A stretch of 64,000 nt of DNA. Source: Climacium dendroides. Lineage: Eukaryota > Streptophyta > Bryopsida > Hypnales > Climaciaceae. The position numbers were made by a program, and so were the translations under genes. The notes under the pieces are model-generated. The model ran no database searches and was not told where the DNA came from. It saw nothing but the letters and a program-made list of their open reading frames with translations. Below, one piece after another: positions 1 through 14,509 of the stretch (positions within the stretch are counted from its first letter, which is position 1; every line of letters starts with the position of its first letter). The DNA is taken from contig OX467091.1 in the NCBI GenBank assembly GCA_950106755.1, positions 10,185,538 through 10,249,537 on the forward strand, in the 5' to 3' direction.

Positions 1-521
1 ATTCTAAAAAATTTTGGAGGCATATTTGTCCACCCAGGAAACAAACCCAAATCCCGATTTATCGAACCTGTAAACCTGTACCCACATATCTGCGGACCAA
101 GTTACGAGTCACCCTCTCATTGTTCTCTCATACTGATTCGGAACTCTGTGAGTGGATTTCACTGTGAAGCAAAATCCATCAACAAGATTGGGCCGTGAGG
201 AGTGTATGGACCCCTAACTACCTAGCCTTCCAAGCAATGGCAATTCATCCTCAATTTAGTAGATTAACTTTAGTATGTGATTTTGCCCTAAAAATTACCA
301 TTAGGACACTCAATGTGACTCTAAGTAAGGTTCAAGTGAAAATTCCAGCACTCAATCTCCCATAGCATCACATACACCCATTCACTCCACATACAATTGG
401 TTCATCACAAGTTTTATAGCAATGTGCAATTAAAATTGCAATTGTTTAACTACAATTGAGAAGGAAAAAACCCATCCAAACCTCCAATTGTTCCCCCTTC
501 TAGAGGCAGCAGACCAACCTT

Positions 522-905
522 CACAAAAACAGTCACCATTTCTTCACACTATCTCCAATTGGCTTGAGTTTTGACTTTTTGAAAAGATAACTTGATCATC
601 CTTGTCCTCTACAAAATTCAGCTCCATCCCGTTCTCTAATCGTCCGAAGTGGCTCGCCAAAGTTAGTGCTATCCATTCGCCGTGGCAGTAGACCTCTTCT
701 CACAAAAACAGTCACCATTTCTTCACACCATCTCCAATTGGTTTGAGTTTTGACTTTTTGGAAATCTAACTGGATTCTCCTTGTCCTCCCCAAAATTCAG
801 CTCCATCCCATTCTTCAATCGTCCAAAGTGTCTCGCCAAAGTCGGTGCTGTCCATTCGCCGCGGCAGTAGACCTCTCCTCACAAAAATGGTCGCCATTTC
901 TTCAA
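522..905. repeat. 179-bp tandem repeat, about two copies plus a partial third
   Basis: The phrase CACAAAAACAGTCACCATTT starts at 522 and again at 701, and a diverged version starts at 880, giving a period of 179 bp. The first two copies are about 90% alike throughout, including the downstream words TTCAGCTCCATCCC and CATTCGCCG. Diverged relatives lie at about 22810-23160, which ties the two flanks of the large transposon to one repeat family. Confidence 0.8.
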
Positions 906-2849
906 ATTTGCTTCAAATTGTATGAAAATTGTCTTCATGAAAAGATAACTTGAATGCGCCCCTACCCTTTAATTTTCAGCCCCATCAAAGCTACTCTCTG
1001 GCCTTCGTAGCTCTTCAAAGATGGCAATTTGGTGGAAGGCTCCGAAACCCTAACTCTCCTTCATGTTTTCTCTTCCAATTTTCCATCTAACCTTACACCA
1101 CTCCTCTTTTCACCCATTTTACCTCCCAAGGTGAAAACTTACTCGACTAGTTACTCTACCCTCAATCCCCACCCTAATGCTCTTCCATTTCTAACTTTCT
1201 TCTTCACAATTTCACACCCACACCCCAAAAACATGCACATCTCAAAAAACACACAAGAGAGAGTGGAGAGAGAGAGAGCTCCTAACCCTAATTCGACTTT
1301 TTCCCCCAACTAACTAACTAACTAACACTCCTAATCACTTTCATCCAAGATAATTTACTAAAATTTCATTAAATCATTACTAATTGCCTAAATTAAAGTT
1401 TCTACCACTATGTTAGTTTTCTCATAGTAGTTTTAAGTTTGATAACTTCTTTTGTGCTTTTCATATTTTTTCTTTTTTGTTGGTTTTTGAATTATATTTA
1501 GATCCATTTTCAACTTCTAATCCTTGTTTTCAATTCTTTTTTGTATTTTTTATCTTTTTAAATATTTTTGGGTTGAAATTTTGATCTAGTTTCTTGTCCT
1601 ATGTACTAAAAGTCTTCTAACTAATGGTTATAGTTTAATTTAGGATACTAACACTTTTGAATCTAAAACTCATATATATATTTTAATTATTTTCTATTAT
1701 ATTAAAAGTGAACCAATATGGTGGTTCACAAACTCCATCAATGAGTTCTTGAACCATACCATCATTTTTGAGACTCCAAGGTCTCTAAATAAATCCTAAG
1801 CAACCCATCCAGGTCAGATCCTCATCTAGCTATTTCCGGAGCTCCGAATTGGTCGGAATGGTCGGAATGACTATTCGGGCTGATACAGCAGGCTTCCATA
1901 CTTTGGTGGCCATCTGTACCCGGGGGGTATTGGCACCAACTTCACCTCACTTCTATCCGGATTTCTAACTCACTACTCTTTCACTCACTATTCACGTGTG
2001 GAAGACGTGCGCAGAAGAAAGAGGAAAAAAAATTCTTAGCAGTGGGTTTAAGTACCCCACGGTTCTCCAATGTTCCCCAAGAAAACGGGTCTCCAGATTG
2101 TTCCCGTACCGTTTCCCTAGTCTCCTTAGGCCGAAACCTAGAAATGGTAGGTCCGCGAGATCCGAAGTTTTCGGATTCCATCTTTAGTTTCCGTCCAGTT
2201 CCGTTACGGTTAGTTTTCTGGATTCCACTATTTCTTGTTTGGCACTTATTTCCTACTTTTCTCCTATTCCTAAATAAGTTTTGGAAAAACTTCTACTAAA
2301 TAACTCCTATTCTACACTTACTTCACTTTTCCTAGATTTTGTGCACACCACAATGGCTATAACTTCTAGCCAACTAGTTCAAATCATGTGTTCTTCAGAT
2401 TGTTAAAAGCTTTTATTCAAGGGCTTTCCAAACATATAAGATACTTTACTATGCTCTTCTAATTTAAGGTGCCATTAAACCCTATTTGCTCATGAGTCAC
2501 TCATTTTTTCTATTTTAAAACTTTTGCAAGGCTTGGGACATTATCCCCAAGGTCCCCCTTGTTCATTAAGGCACCTTGGACACCCCAAAGAGATAGAAGG
2601 GTGACAATGTAGAAGGTGGGTGCTAATGAGTGCATCCCTTTGCATGCTCCCAACAAAGTCTAAGCCTTCTTTGCATTTTTCTAAGGTTTGTAGAACAACT
2701 TATTGTGCTTCATGCATGCATTGTTGCTACCATTGAGTTATGCTCTCTCTTTGTTAGCCCTTGGTATCATCCAATCACAATCTGATTGCTTCTACTCTTG
2801 TACAACAATGATAACCATTATAAAAAACTCATGTCTAATCAATGTCTTA

Positions 2850-3000
2850 CATGATAGATTTCAAGTGACATCTATTGTAACAACCTATGTTTTTATATCA
2901 ACTATAATGTCCAATAAAACATCTTAATGTTTTGTTGAACATTATAATTAATATAAAAACATAGGTTATTGTAATAGACATCACCTAAAATTTGTCATCT
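2850..3000. mobile_element. Foldback/MITE-like inverted repeat (~150 bp)
   Basis: The left arm (about 2850-2918) and right arm (about 2932-3000) are imperfect reverse complements. ACCTATGTTTTTATAT on the left pairs with ATATAAAAACATAGGT on the right, and the similarity continues outward through ATCTATTGTAA / TTGTAATAGA. The arms are joined by a short AT-rich loop. This is typical of a small non-autonomous inverted-repeat element; the exact ends and target duplication are not clear. Confidence 0.6.
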
Positions 3001-5781
3001 AAAACAAAGGTTTCTTGTAGTGAGTATTTTAGAATTAAAACGAAGAAGTTAGAAGCAGATGAAGTTTAGAATCCAAAATGGATGAAACTTAGAAGTTTTC
3101 ATCGATAAAGAAAAAGAATGTAAACTTAGATAGGTTTAGAAATCTAAAAGTCTAAAAGTCAAAATCAAAGTTAATTTTGAATTGTAAATTGGTAGAAAAT
3201 AGCAGATGAAGTTTGAAGTACCAATTAGTCATCAAAATTCATCCACCCATAACTTTCACTAGGAAAGTCCAAATCTAAAGTCCTTTAGCAATTTAGATAG
3301 GTAAAACTAAAATCTACAAAGAATAAAATTCCAAAATTTCAAAATAGTAAATTGACAGAAAAAGTTCTGAACCTTAAAAACAAGGTAGAAAGTAAATTAG
3401 AACTTCTTAAAGACAATCAAGTAAAAATTTAGAGTTAGAAGTGGAACCTAAATGAGTTTAGAACTACTTTGATGTCAAGAACATACCCAAAACTCCAATA
3501 GTTATAGAAGAATGAAGTTTGGATCAAGAATCAAATGAAGTTAGTTGAAAATTGTCCATCCAAGTCCAAACTTGCAATATGAGTAGAAGTTAGTAATTTA
3601 AAGTCAAGCTGTCAAGGTCGAAAATTCATGATCAATTGAAATAGGAAAGGTGTCAAAAAGTGTGGATGAAGTTTAGATAACCTCTTAAAGGCTCAAACTT
3701 CATCCGGTCATAATTTCTTATAGGAATCTTATGTTTTCGAAAATGGCATGATCTAAACCACAACTTAGGAGGATTAAATTTAGATTATAGTTACTTTTAT
3801 AAGGAAGTCATATCAGCTTAAAGACTTCAGGTTGTTTAAAATGGATCTTTACAATTAAAATAGTTTTTATGATTTCTTTTTGGATTTGTAGAACTTTAGG
3901 GTCTTAGGAAAGATTTATGGCTTAAAAGGCACAATATACCAATGTTAAGCATCCATCCAAGGCAAAATCAACCTTAAACTTCTGAATCTAGTTGTACTTG
4001 TGTATTTACTAAGGGTGAATAAATAAACACTCACAATATACAACCTTGGAAATTGTCAATGCACCATAGTAGGTCTAAAACCTAGTTGCGTGTACGTGCT
4101 CAAAGGTGGCAAAGTAGATGCCAACTGTGAGGGAAAGAATGTTTGGGATGCTGCACTTAGGGATTTAGTCCCAAAAATTCTAGACATAAGCATGGTAGAG
4201 TTGTTAACAAGTGAAGGCTTGTGAACTAATTGATAACTAATTTTTGAAACTAGGGATTCACTTACAATTGCCTCTAGAGACTAGAACTATCTAAGGATTT
4301 GCTTTGTTGGTACAAAGCCTTTGTGAAGATGCATTACCACTCGCCTAATTCAATTCCATGGTGTAGCTAGAACTAGATATAGAATAATATGAAGTTCCTT
4401 GTAGAGAGGAAAAATAATTTGAACATCAACAATACTCCAATCAAGGTGTTAAAAAAGATGTAATACCATGACAACAAAACTATTTTGAGGCCATCCTCAT
4501 TGCAATACAAATTTGTGACCATGAGATAGAAATCCAAGCTTGTTTAAAATTCAGTACTATTTTTCATCGTTAGCTTCACTTCTATACCTTCCCACACTAT
4601 TGTTGAAGAATTGTGTAATCTTGGGAAAGTTGGTTGCACTACCTACCTCGAAACCATTAAAAGGAAATGCTATCATTTTCTATCAATTTGGTTGTTTTTT
4701 CTATCAATTTTTTGTCAATTCAGACATCTTTTTTTGTTAATTCAAAAATCTTTCTATCAATTCGAACACTATTTGTCAATTTGAACATGTCAATTCAGAT
4801 GATGTTTTCTTGTAGTGAACTCAAACCTCTTCTGGAATTAAATATATTTCCAACAAATTTGAAATGTCACTTTTCTATAGTGTGCTCATATACTAAAGAG
4901 TCTATCTTCAAAATTTTGTGAATACATTGACACACACCTCAAGCTCCCTCAATCATTTGTTGAAGCGATTGTGTTAATGGCTCCAAATTTTTCAAAGTAG
5001 AATGGCACATCCATGGCACTGCAGGCTCTTGCATTTTTTCCTTTGCAGATCAACGGTTGAGGTTCAAAGTTGAGGTTTTCCAAAAAAAATTTAATCAATG
5101 GTTGGGTTTTTTTCCATGGAGGAGTTTGAATTTTTCCCTTCCAGATCAACAATTATGGACAATTTTTTTGAAATTTTGGAAGAAGGACATCATAGGCAAA
5201 TTAATCTATATTGATATTAACATGGGGAGAGAGCAAAAAGAGGTTGACTAAGAGGGAATCACTAGAAGATTGGGATGGAGGCCGCTTCAATAATTGCTAA
5301 TCGGAAACAATTATGCTAACTTTAGTCAAAGTGGGTGATTGATTGGAGATTGAAAATAGGAAGGATTGGTGGTTCATTGTGGCATTGATGCGGTGGTAGG
5401 CGGAGTAGTGGCATTAAATTGGAATTTACAATGGGTGCGTTTGAGAAATCAAAAGAGGATATAATAGCATCAACTCTATATGTGCTCTTTTTTGGATAGT
5501 CAATCAAAATATGAGGGATTGAACCAGTTGTGCCATTTTCAATTAAAATTCCAAAATCCACATGAACCTTACAGTTTTTATAAATAGAGGATTTTTTTCT
5601 ACAATGGTATGAGAGTTCTTCACCGTGATGGCAAAAAACTTCCCTAAAATTGGCCAATGGGGAGTGTATGCAACCCTAATCTAGATTGCCTTCCAAGCAA
5701 TGGACTCCTAATGTATTTTTTGGTAAATTTTGAATTAAACGATCTTAAGTGAAAAGAAGGCAACACCCCAAAATCATCCAC

Positions 5782-5785
5782 TTAG
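5782..5785. repeat. Putative target-site duplication TTAG, left copy
   Basis: TTAG directly precedes the left terminal inverted repeat, and the same four bases follow the right one at 22326-22329. A 4-bp match at one offset occurs by chance about once in 256, so it supports the ends but does not prove them. Confidence 0.55.
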
Positions 5786-5817
5786 AACACTGAATTCGTA
5801 ATTTTTGCACTTGGCCA
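5786..5817 (+). repeat. Left terminal inverted repeat of the 16.5-kb transposon
   Basis: Thirty-two bases matching the reverse complement of 22294-22325 at 31 positions; the only difference is base 6 (T against A). It runs into a perfect 14-bp palindrome, CACTTGGCCAAGTG at 5808-5821, which could be a transposase-binding site. Confidence 0.85.
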
Positions 5818-6295
5818 AGTGCATTAATCGAACACTAAAAAAGACACATTTTTCCAATCTTCATAAATGTGGTATACCAATTCTAGAAGTGGGTCAAGCC
5901 TTTTAAAAAAAATTGTACATTATAATTGGATCATTTCTTTTGCACATAGCATGCTATTGTGCTTGAAGTAATGAACTATGCATTCGAAATATGAACAAAT
6001 TTGTATATTTGAACAAAAAATCACTTGTACGCAACATTTTTGAATTGGAATTTTGAGTCAAACATTGGTCTTGCTTTAAAAATCAATCCCATGGTATTAT
6101 GAAACACTTTTATGTACTTCAAAAAAATAGCACACCATCAATTTATTATCAATTCATTGCTACACTTGAAAAGAAAAGCTCAAAATAAACACACAAAATA
6201 TCATAATTACTAAGTATAATAACTATTCCTACTAATAAAAACTATATAGAATAGGATGTACTACTATAAATACTTGTACGCAAATTGTCAACATA

Positions 6296-9200
6296 CTAAT
6301 GCATTGCGTCCGGCGTCTCTGCAATTACCCCTGATGATTGAGTCTCTACCTCTGCTTCTTCTTCATAACCTACAGGACCCCATAGAATATCTGCTTCAGT
6401 CTCCCTAGGTCTTGCAGTTAGTATTGCAGAAATTTCAGGTGGAATTTCAAATTCTGTATCATTGAAGGACCTATTAAGTTGACCTTCATCTTCTGAAAAA
6501 GGTATTGGATTCATGGATGACGTCTCTTCCAATATTAAAGTGACTTGTTCATATTCGTATGCCCCTTCAATACCCCTTCGACAATGTCGAATACCTTCCT
6601 GATTGTAGTACATTCCATCTGCTCCTCTTGTCATTTCTTCTTCAACCATAGCCCATGCATAACACATCCTATCTATCTATGTTTCACCTCCCACTATTAT
6701 TGTAGTCATGTCTTCTGATATTGTTGAAGGCAAGTCTCCTCTATTTGGCTCAAGAACACTGTCATCCATATTTGCATCTATTTCTTCCTTTGCGCGAATT
6801 ATTGCTCTTGCCAAGGAAATATTCTCTGCTATTTCCATCACTACCTCCTCTGTTGAAGGAGCCACTTCTTCAAAAGGAACAGTTTTTGCATCTATACGAA
6901 GTTTACATTCTTCTTCTTCTATTCCTTTGTCAGCCGTACTTCTTTCGACTGGTATGTTCACCTCCATTTCTATCACTACCTCCTCCATAGAAGAAACAAC
7001 TTCAGCTTGCACTAGAAATTTACCTTGTTCCTCTTGCATGGCCTCAAGATTATCTTTGTTTGCTTCATTCTTTTGAATAGAATGTTCTTCAAGTACGTCG
7101 TCTGTATCTTTGTTTGTCGTAATATTTTTTAGAACACTCGCCTGTCCTATGGATGCTTCAGATCTGTAGATGCATCTACCATCGATACATCACATGCTGG
7201 TTTTGTGTTTTTCAATTTTTTCAGAGGTTCATGTACTTTTTTTTTGCGAGTGCCCTTCCCCTTCTTTTCACGTAGCACCTTCTGCTTCGATGAATCACTT
7301 TCTTCTTCTATTGAATCATCCTTTTGCTCTGCAAAGTCCTCTTCTGAACCCGATGTATCTTCTTCTGAGTTTGATGTATTATCTTCACTCTCATTTTCCG
7401 TATCTTCTTCCTCTTCTTCGTATTCTTCTTCATCTTCTTCTTCATCTTCTTCGTGTCCTTCTCTCACTGGTGTATCTTCTGAATACAAATCTTCGTCATC
7501 TTCTATATCCTCTTCTTCATCTCCAAATATCTCTTCCATGATATCATCTTCTTCTATCCTCGTATGTACCACATGAATAGAAGAAGATCCTATATGAGGA
7601 GCACCAATATTTTGCGGCCGTACTACTTCTGCATTTCTAGTTACTACCACTGTAATTGCCCCTGCTTGATTTCCTGTAGGATTTACTTCTTGAAATGTAT
7701 TGTTCAAAAAACAAGTTCAATCTATGGATCCATCCATGACAATCACTTCACTGCCTACAAATAAAGTCTTCAATATACTTGATATAGCTGTCGTAATGCC
7801 CACTCCTATTAACCCCCATTTCTCTGGTAAATATGTAGCAACCAACCTCTGCAACTCAAGGGGGGTTCTCTCCAAATTGTCTACCTCACAAGGCATACTA
7901 GCTTCATTCCATGAATCCGTAAACACCATTGGTACTTGTTGAGGATTATTTCGTAGGTTTTCTACCACCCTTGATGCAAGGGGATGTACCATTACAATAG
8001 CAATATCCCCTATTGCTTGTACGGTACGCTCCTTTTCTCCATTGTGTTGCAAATCATCAACATATGATGATATGGTTTGTTGTTGAAAAACCCACATACC
8101 TCTACGCACAGTACAATTTGTAGGTAGTCCCATCTTCTCCTTCAAGTCCATATTAAAATGAACTCCTGCTGGAAACAGAAACACTACATTCCACCGATGT
8201 GTGCTTGCCATCCATTGGTGCAACTTTTCCATTACTGCACTGTACTCATCCTCTATCCATGCTTCATCATCTCCTCCTGTTCCACATTGCCTACAGTCGA
8301 ATATCTATAAGCAAGGGATTCTCAATTTGACGACCCCTTGTGAGAAAAAACCTCTTCCATAGCGAATAGGAACACTTGTAATTGCATCTCCATGTGCGAT
8401 ACATGGTACATTTAGCTGCCAATTCCATTCGACTTCCTGTAAGTTTCTCACATTCCTACTTATGCCTTGATAACCAGATTCTCCTCGTTGAATGCTGGCA
8501 TAATGATCTTTGACCATTGGAAGTATTAAATTCGCTGACCTACCCAAAGCCTCCATTATCTTCACTGTTGGAGATGACCAAGCTTTCCTCATTTTCTTAT
8601 CAACTACTTCAGCAAGTACCTTCAATTGAGTACGGTTCACGCCCTCAAATTTTTGCACATCAATGCAGAAAAAATCTTGTATGCTTCTTGGATTTTCCAC
8701 CTTTACATCAACCATCAACCAGCGTATCGCATTTCGTACAGCTTCTTTCTGTTGAATGCGATCTATTGTTCAAGCCAAAATATCTTTCATTGGAGCATTA
8801 CTGCTTGCATTGTTGAAGAAAAATCTTTGTCTTGGACGTCGATCACCAACCATAGGTTTTGCAGCCATTTCCTTAGCTAACCGCAAATACATTGTCTTCG
8901 GAACCCTTATTAGTCATTAGAGGTCTCAACCAAAGCCGTTCCATCCTCTTCCTCCCTTGTCGAATGTCAATGTTTGGATCCAAAGAATTCTGGTCGGCAT
9001 ATCTTTTTCACTTTTGCATATCTTCTTTACTATACCACAAGATCCCATCTTCATAATCACAACAAACTTGAAGAACTGCTTGATAGGCCACTTCATCTTC
9101 TTGCCATGCATGACGAGTATACTCAGCCATCCTCTTGTACATCACCCCCAATGATACACTTCGTCCAAAAGACCTCGTCCAATGTAATGCGCTTGCTGCC

Positions 9201-10987
9201 ATTGTCACAGCCTTGGCTCGTTGTGCATCATCTACACGAACCTCAAGATTGGGTTTACCGCATACTATCCAAATAACTCGTAGCTTCATCAAATCTTCTT
9301 CCATGTTGGTATAAAACGTTCTTTCAAATTCCCGTGCATTTATTCGTACTGAAGCCTCTATATAAACTTTAGGATCATTGTAGACAAGGAATCAAGCCTT
9401 CCTCTCTGCAAACTTCTTCTTGTACTCTTCTTCTTTCATCAAACCCGCCTTATATTCCTGCTCAGCTTGTTTACATGCCGCAACCACATGTTGACCATCT
9501 ACAGGTTCCCAAATGATATTATTTTGCAACCAATTCATCTTTGTCATGTTCGGATCATCAGGAACTGCTGAAGCATTATGCAAAAATGCTGCTTGAAAGT
9601 TTTCCACTGCACCTTCATGAGAAAATGGAATTTTCCTTTGCATTGGAGCACCATCAACATCTACGCCAATTTGAATATAAGCTATTGGGCGTAAGGTGAG
9701 TGCTGACATATGTGGCTCATCTTTTCTACAAAGTTGCTTGTATGTTTCTGCAATGCGACGTGTTGTCAATGCGCGGTGATTTGTCTCCACATTCTTAACA
9801 TCCCGTATGTTTGCAGCCTTTGCTGGAAAAACAAGGTCCATTCCCCAAATGTATCCAGCCAAATATTCATCATGTGTTGAAAATTTTACAAGTGGACCAA
9901 CACTTGCTGACTTGTGTTGTACCACTATATCCTCTCCATCATCACAAACCTCTTCGAGAACTCCTAACTCTTCCAGGCGTTCCACATTATTTGTAGTATC
10001 ATCTGCACTTGTACGTGTCCTTCTCGTTCTTCCCAAAGGTGCTACTTCAGAATGAGCACGTTGCACAACTGTCCTTCCTCTTCCACGTGGTAACAATACT
10101 CTTTGTGCTCCAACTGTTTGGAGTGTACAAAGACGTGTTGTAGCTGCTTCTGATGACTCAACTCCACTGTTCTCCATCAACAATGTACCCCTCTCTCTTA
10201 TCAATGAACCACCTTGTGCAGATGTTGATGTGTTTTGTAGAGGTAGTTCAACAGATGTATCTATTCTTGGTGTTGAGTGCACAGCACGTATTTCTTGTGA
10301 TCCCATACCTTGATTTCTTCTGACATTTCTTTGTTGCGCTGTTGGATTGGAGGACGTAATATCTTCCATCGATTCTGATGTTGTACGTCTCTTGCGACGC
10401 TCTTCAATGGGCACCCAATGAACATTCACTGGATTTGCTAGAACCCTATATTTAGGATCAGTTTCTTCAGGAACTGGTGGAGGAGTTTTGTCAAAAACAT
10501 TTTGTGGAGCCGTTCTTTTCAATTCTTCATATGCAAACATTTCTTGCAGAAGTCTTTGAGCTCGTACAACATCCTCTGGATTTAATTTTTGAAACCTTTC
10601 CACCGCTTCACTACATGCACTTCGAAGCTCCTCAGGCATAGAGGTCCAATTCTCCTGAAGTTTACGTAGAACCCGCATAGGTTTATCAACATCCAAGCAA
10701 CACTGAGGAATAGTTGCCATCATGAATTGCCTTTGCAACTGGAACTTGCAAGTCTTCCCTTCTTCCATTGCTACTTGCAAGAAAATCACATCTTGTGGTG
10801 CAGTGGTAATTGAGAGTAGTTTCCTATGTTCATGCCCTATGGCTGCCCAATGTAAGCCATCTTGCAATGCTCGCTCTGTGATCCACAACATTGGTGTCCC
10901 AGGGTCTGTTGCCACAATCCACCATCTATGCTCGATCCATGTACTGAAAATCTTAGGGGCCATGGTAGTCCTATTTTTTAGCATCAT
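6296..10987 (-). pseudogene. Large acidic-tailed element protein, methyltransferase-like middle part (broken)
   Basis: The minus strand keeps coding quality from an ATG at 10987 down to a TAG at 6296, but is cut by in-frame stops at 9392 (TGA), 9008 (TGA), 8770 (TGA), 8305 (TAG), 7717 (TGA), 7147 (TAG) and 6677 (TAG). Frame changes occur between about 8900 and 9008 and near 7040-7147. The first 531 residues are unrecognised and contain a basic, Ser/Thr/Arg-rich linker. The part at 8718-7717 resembles a beta-class DNA methyltransferase in order of elements: a segment ending in WNVVFLFPAG, then a TPLELQRLVATYLPE stretch followed by GVGITTAI in the position of motif I, but a DPPY-like motif is not evident. 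The next part (7707-7147) is a very acidic Glu/Asp/Ser run followed by a Lys-rich patch. No intact protein can be made. Confidence 0.6.
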
Positions 10988-13900
10988 ACAACAAAAAACC
11001 TTTAGTATTTGAATAGGGTTCTCACATCCATTCGAACTATTATAATATCTAAAATGTGAAAATCAAAGTTAGAATTCACATATTCAATTCAATTAGCCCA
11101 AAACTACAAAAAAATTAAGTGGAAAACCTAAGTTTTACGTTGACATGTATTATTATATGTGTAGAACATTAGATACTATGACTATGATATATAGTTGATA
11201 ATATGTTTTAATGTTATATTGACACAACCTACAGACATGAATGTATTCCTTATACTGCAATTTCTTGATGTTGAAGTTCATAATGAATATTGTTCCTAAT
11301 TATTATCTTCACATTTCTTTGTCTCACTAAGCTACTTATAAAACTATGAATGGTATTTTTTATTTTCAAAATACTTTTGCGAAATTTTTTAATTCATTGT
11401 ACTTTCTTCCTAACATGAAGGTACTATTATAATTTTCATTTCTTATACACTTGTGTGTGTGCAATGGTTGAATAGAATTATTGATTAGTTATGTGACATG
11501 GATATTCACTTTCATGAAAGCCCCTTGCAAGTTGAAACAATTACAATATGCAAGAATAAAATGAACGTGATGATAGAAATGTTATAAAATTATAGAAACA
11601 CAGTATTCAGAATGTTGTCTACTTTGTTAACTTCTCTGCATTAGTTGAATTGATGTCCCTTTGTCATCAAAAGAAATATTTTTTGCAAGTGTAGGACTAA
11701 GTAACCTTCATTAATGAATTTTCATGTATATGATCTTGAAAGGACTATTCTTTACATAAAATTTGCTACTACTATCACTTTCAATTCCCTATCATCAAAT
11801 TATATTTTCCAAATGTTATTGCAATCATTACAAATTTCATAGAACCCAAAACAAATGGTCCTCAGTGCTAGTAATAATTCCTTGTCAAAGATACTTGCAT
11901 ACGAATTTCTACCTTTATTGGAATGCACTTCTTCGTTTTCTCTTGTTGCTTAGTCCTTCCTCTGCAATTCAAATTTCCAAAAAACATTTATTAGTTCTTT
12001 CATTGGGACCTTGGAATCAAAAAAAAAGAAATGCAATTTTAAATTCACCATCTTGAACTTCAAAAAGGTAGAAGCCTTTGTATTCACTACTTGCACATTC
12101 AGAAATACTAAATCCACTTTCAGAATCTATAATATTTGTACTTCATCTTCTTCAATTTTTTTAAAATTAATGTAGATACTACACACAAATGATATTTTAT
12201 TGGAATTTTGATAAAGCATCTATAGCTTCTGGAACCATGACATTATTAATTTATTATATCTAAAACTCATACAACTAGCAACAACATACATGTTGTACAT
12301 CTTTTGCTTTTAAAAAAAAACTACTACTTGAACCTTAAACCATAATGATAGTGACACTAAAAAAATTGTTAGATAGTCTTTTTTTGGTTTAAAATATATT
12401 GAGGTGAAATGATATGAATGCCATGACCAACAATTTCTATGAGAAGAAAAAAACATTGACCTTCTTGGACTTCAAAGGAGATAGATGTATACCACAAATA
12501 TCATTAATACAATGGCAATTGCCTCTTTATATATGTATATACATAAAAACTTTCTTAAAAAACTTCATATATAATATGATAGTTATTTTTACTTATTACT
12601 TTATGTTTCTAAATTTACATAGAACATGGCAATTGAAGATAGAGATATCACTTTATTTATATGCAATTCGTTTGAATGTGGCTAGTACAAAAGAAAAAGG
12701 TATTTACATAAATGTATCAAAAAAATTTAGAATTCATTTATGATTTTCACTTTAATATTTATTCAATTCATTGTTTTTTCCAATCATAATTCTATATCTA
12801 TTTATTTATTTGAATTTAAAATAAAAATATAATTAGTACTATGATACAATGAAATTTTTCCGAAATTCCAATAGAAAATACTACAACTTGAATACATTTT
12901 AGGCACTTTAAGCTCTTGATATTGCATTGTATTTGCTGGAGTTCTAATTTTTTTTCATAAATCATAGGTGATTTCATTTTCAATAAAAGATAAATGTAAC
13001 CCCTACACTATCATTGTTTCATTGGTGGACAAAATGGAATTGAGTAGGCTCCTAGGATTGCAATATTCATCAAAAATTTGTAGAACTTTTTGTGAAATTA
13101 AAAAAGACACAATACTTTTTGGAAATATAGTTTTCTTCTCAATTGCAGTCCAATTACAGAAGTTATGATTGAAAAGGTCCTTTTGTGGATGCAATGTGCA
13201 AAACTGTGTCCCTATAGAAAAGCTTTTAAGTTTCTAAAAAATGAATTGCTTAAGGAGTATAATGAAATCTACATGTAAATCTTTTTTTCATTCCAATTTG
13301 ATTTGTTAGAAGACCATTATATACAAATTTTGGCTCCAATTAACTTAAAACTTATAAACAAAGAATTATAAACTTTTTTGGAATAATTTGAGTTTATATT
13401 TACAATTTGAGGCTCCAAATTAACTAAGAGAGATGTTTCCAATAAAATCCTAACGGCACAAAATAGGGAGTCTGTTTTTTACATTCACCCTTGCCTAGAC
13501 CTTTGCAAGAGGCTCATTGCACTACTATAGACTTGACCCATAAACATGAGCAAGTGAGTATAAATGGAAGTAGACTTCTAGATTCACTTTAATTTTAGTC
13601 ACACTAAAAACCATCCCAAGAGGGACAGGGAGTTGAGGATTGATAATTTCACATTGATTTTTTAATCAAGAATTGTATGATAAGTTCTAAAATTATTTTT
13701 AATTTTTAATTTATTTAAGTTTGATTTCTCTGAGTTTTTTAATTTTTTAATTTAAATTTATATGATTCTTCTAAGGGTTTTCAATTTTTTTGAATTCATT
13801 TTTGTTTGATTCTTTTGAGGTTTCAGATGAATCCTTGTTGCCATAGAAGTTGCTGGAGGAAACTGACAACAACCAATGCCTTTTATGTTAAATTTTTATA

Positions 13901-14089
13901 TGACTTTTAGTGCAGGTTCCAATCTAATTTTTAAAATTTTTGATGGAGTCAAACCCCCTACTTTTTTAATCTTATCAACATTGTGAAAAATGCTGAATTG
14001 CTGTTATAAGTATCATGTTTATATAGTTGAAGTCAAGTTTTTCTCAAGCTTATAAAAACAACTCATATTCACTTGAATTTGACTGTATT
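10988..14089. other. AT-rich non-coding interior of the transposon
   Basis: No supported gene, RNA gene or clear repeat. The region would contain the 5' leaders of the two divergent element genes. Frames here are short and lack recognisable motifs. Confidence 0.6.
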
Positions 14090-14509
14090 GTACACCTCGC
14101 ATTGTTGCATGATTCTCTCTCAAAGTCAGTCATGCTCTTGCTAGCTAGCCACTTGGTGGCACCTGGAATCATTTAATGAGAAGAGCAGTACATGAAGATG
14201 CCACGCTCGCCTCGCTAGCATGCACTTCCTCACACCAATAATGTTGCCCCAGAAATCAAAGGCAAGAGGAAAAGGGGATTCATACAACAAAGTGTGAAGG
14301 GGAAGCAAATGCAGCCAACCAAGAGAGTGCCCTGCGCATTAACTTATGGTCAAGAGAGGTGAGGATGCAAGCTTTGCACGCCCTGAGCCCTAGTTTAGCC
14401 CAAATCTCAGGAATCCTCTCGAGCTTCGGGAATAAGTGCATGATGGCTATTCCAGTGAAAAATTGAAACAACTACCCCTAGCTCGCACTAGCTCCCAACC
14501 CCATTCTAA

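Larger units (their letters stand above)
1..5781. other. AT-rich, repeat-derived stretch without a supported gene
   Basis: No open frame here has codon structure, recognisable motifs or splice context that would support a gene. The stretch holds a 179-bp tandem repeat near 0.5-0.9 kb, a foldback element near 2.85-3.0 kb, and segments resembling sequence elsewhere in the window. The text around 190-240 reappears near 5660-5705, sharing the words around GGAGTGTATG and CCTTCCAAGCAATGG. The text around 1200-1740 resembles 23300-24180. I read it as remains of a dispersed repeat whose class I cannot name; no reverse transcriptase or integrase is visible. Confidence 0.6.

Noticed and set aside
5322..5657. 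111-codon minus-strand frame as a gag-like remnant
   Set aside because: No zinc knuckle or other diagnostic motif; probably chance within repeat DNA.
7170..7576. Plus-strand Ser/Leu-rich frames
   Set aside because: Antisense of the acidic Glu/Asp run of the minus-strand element gene.
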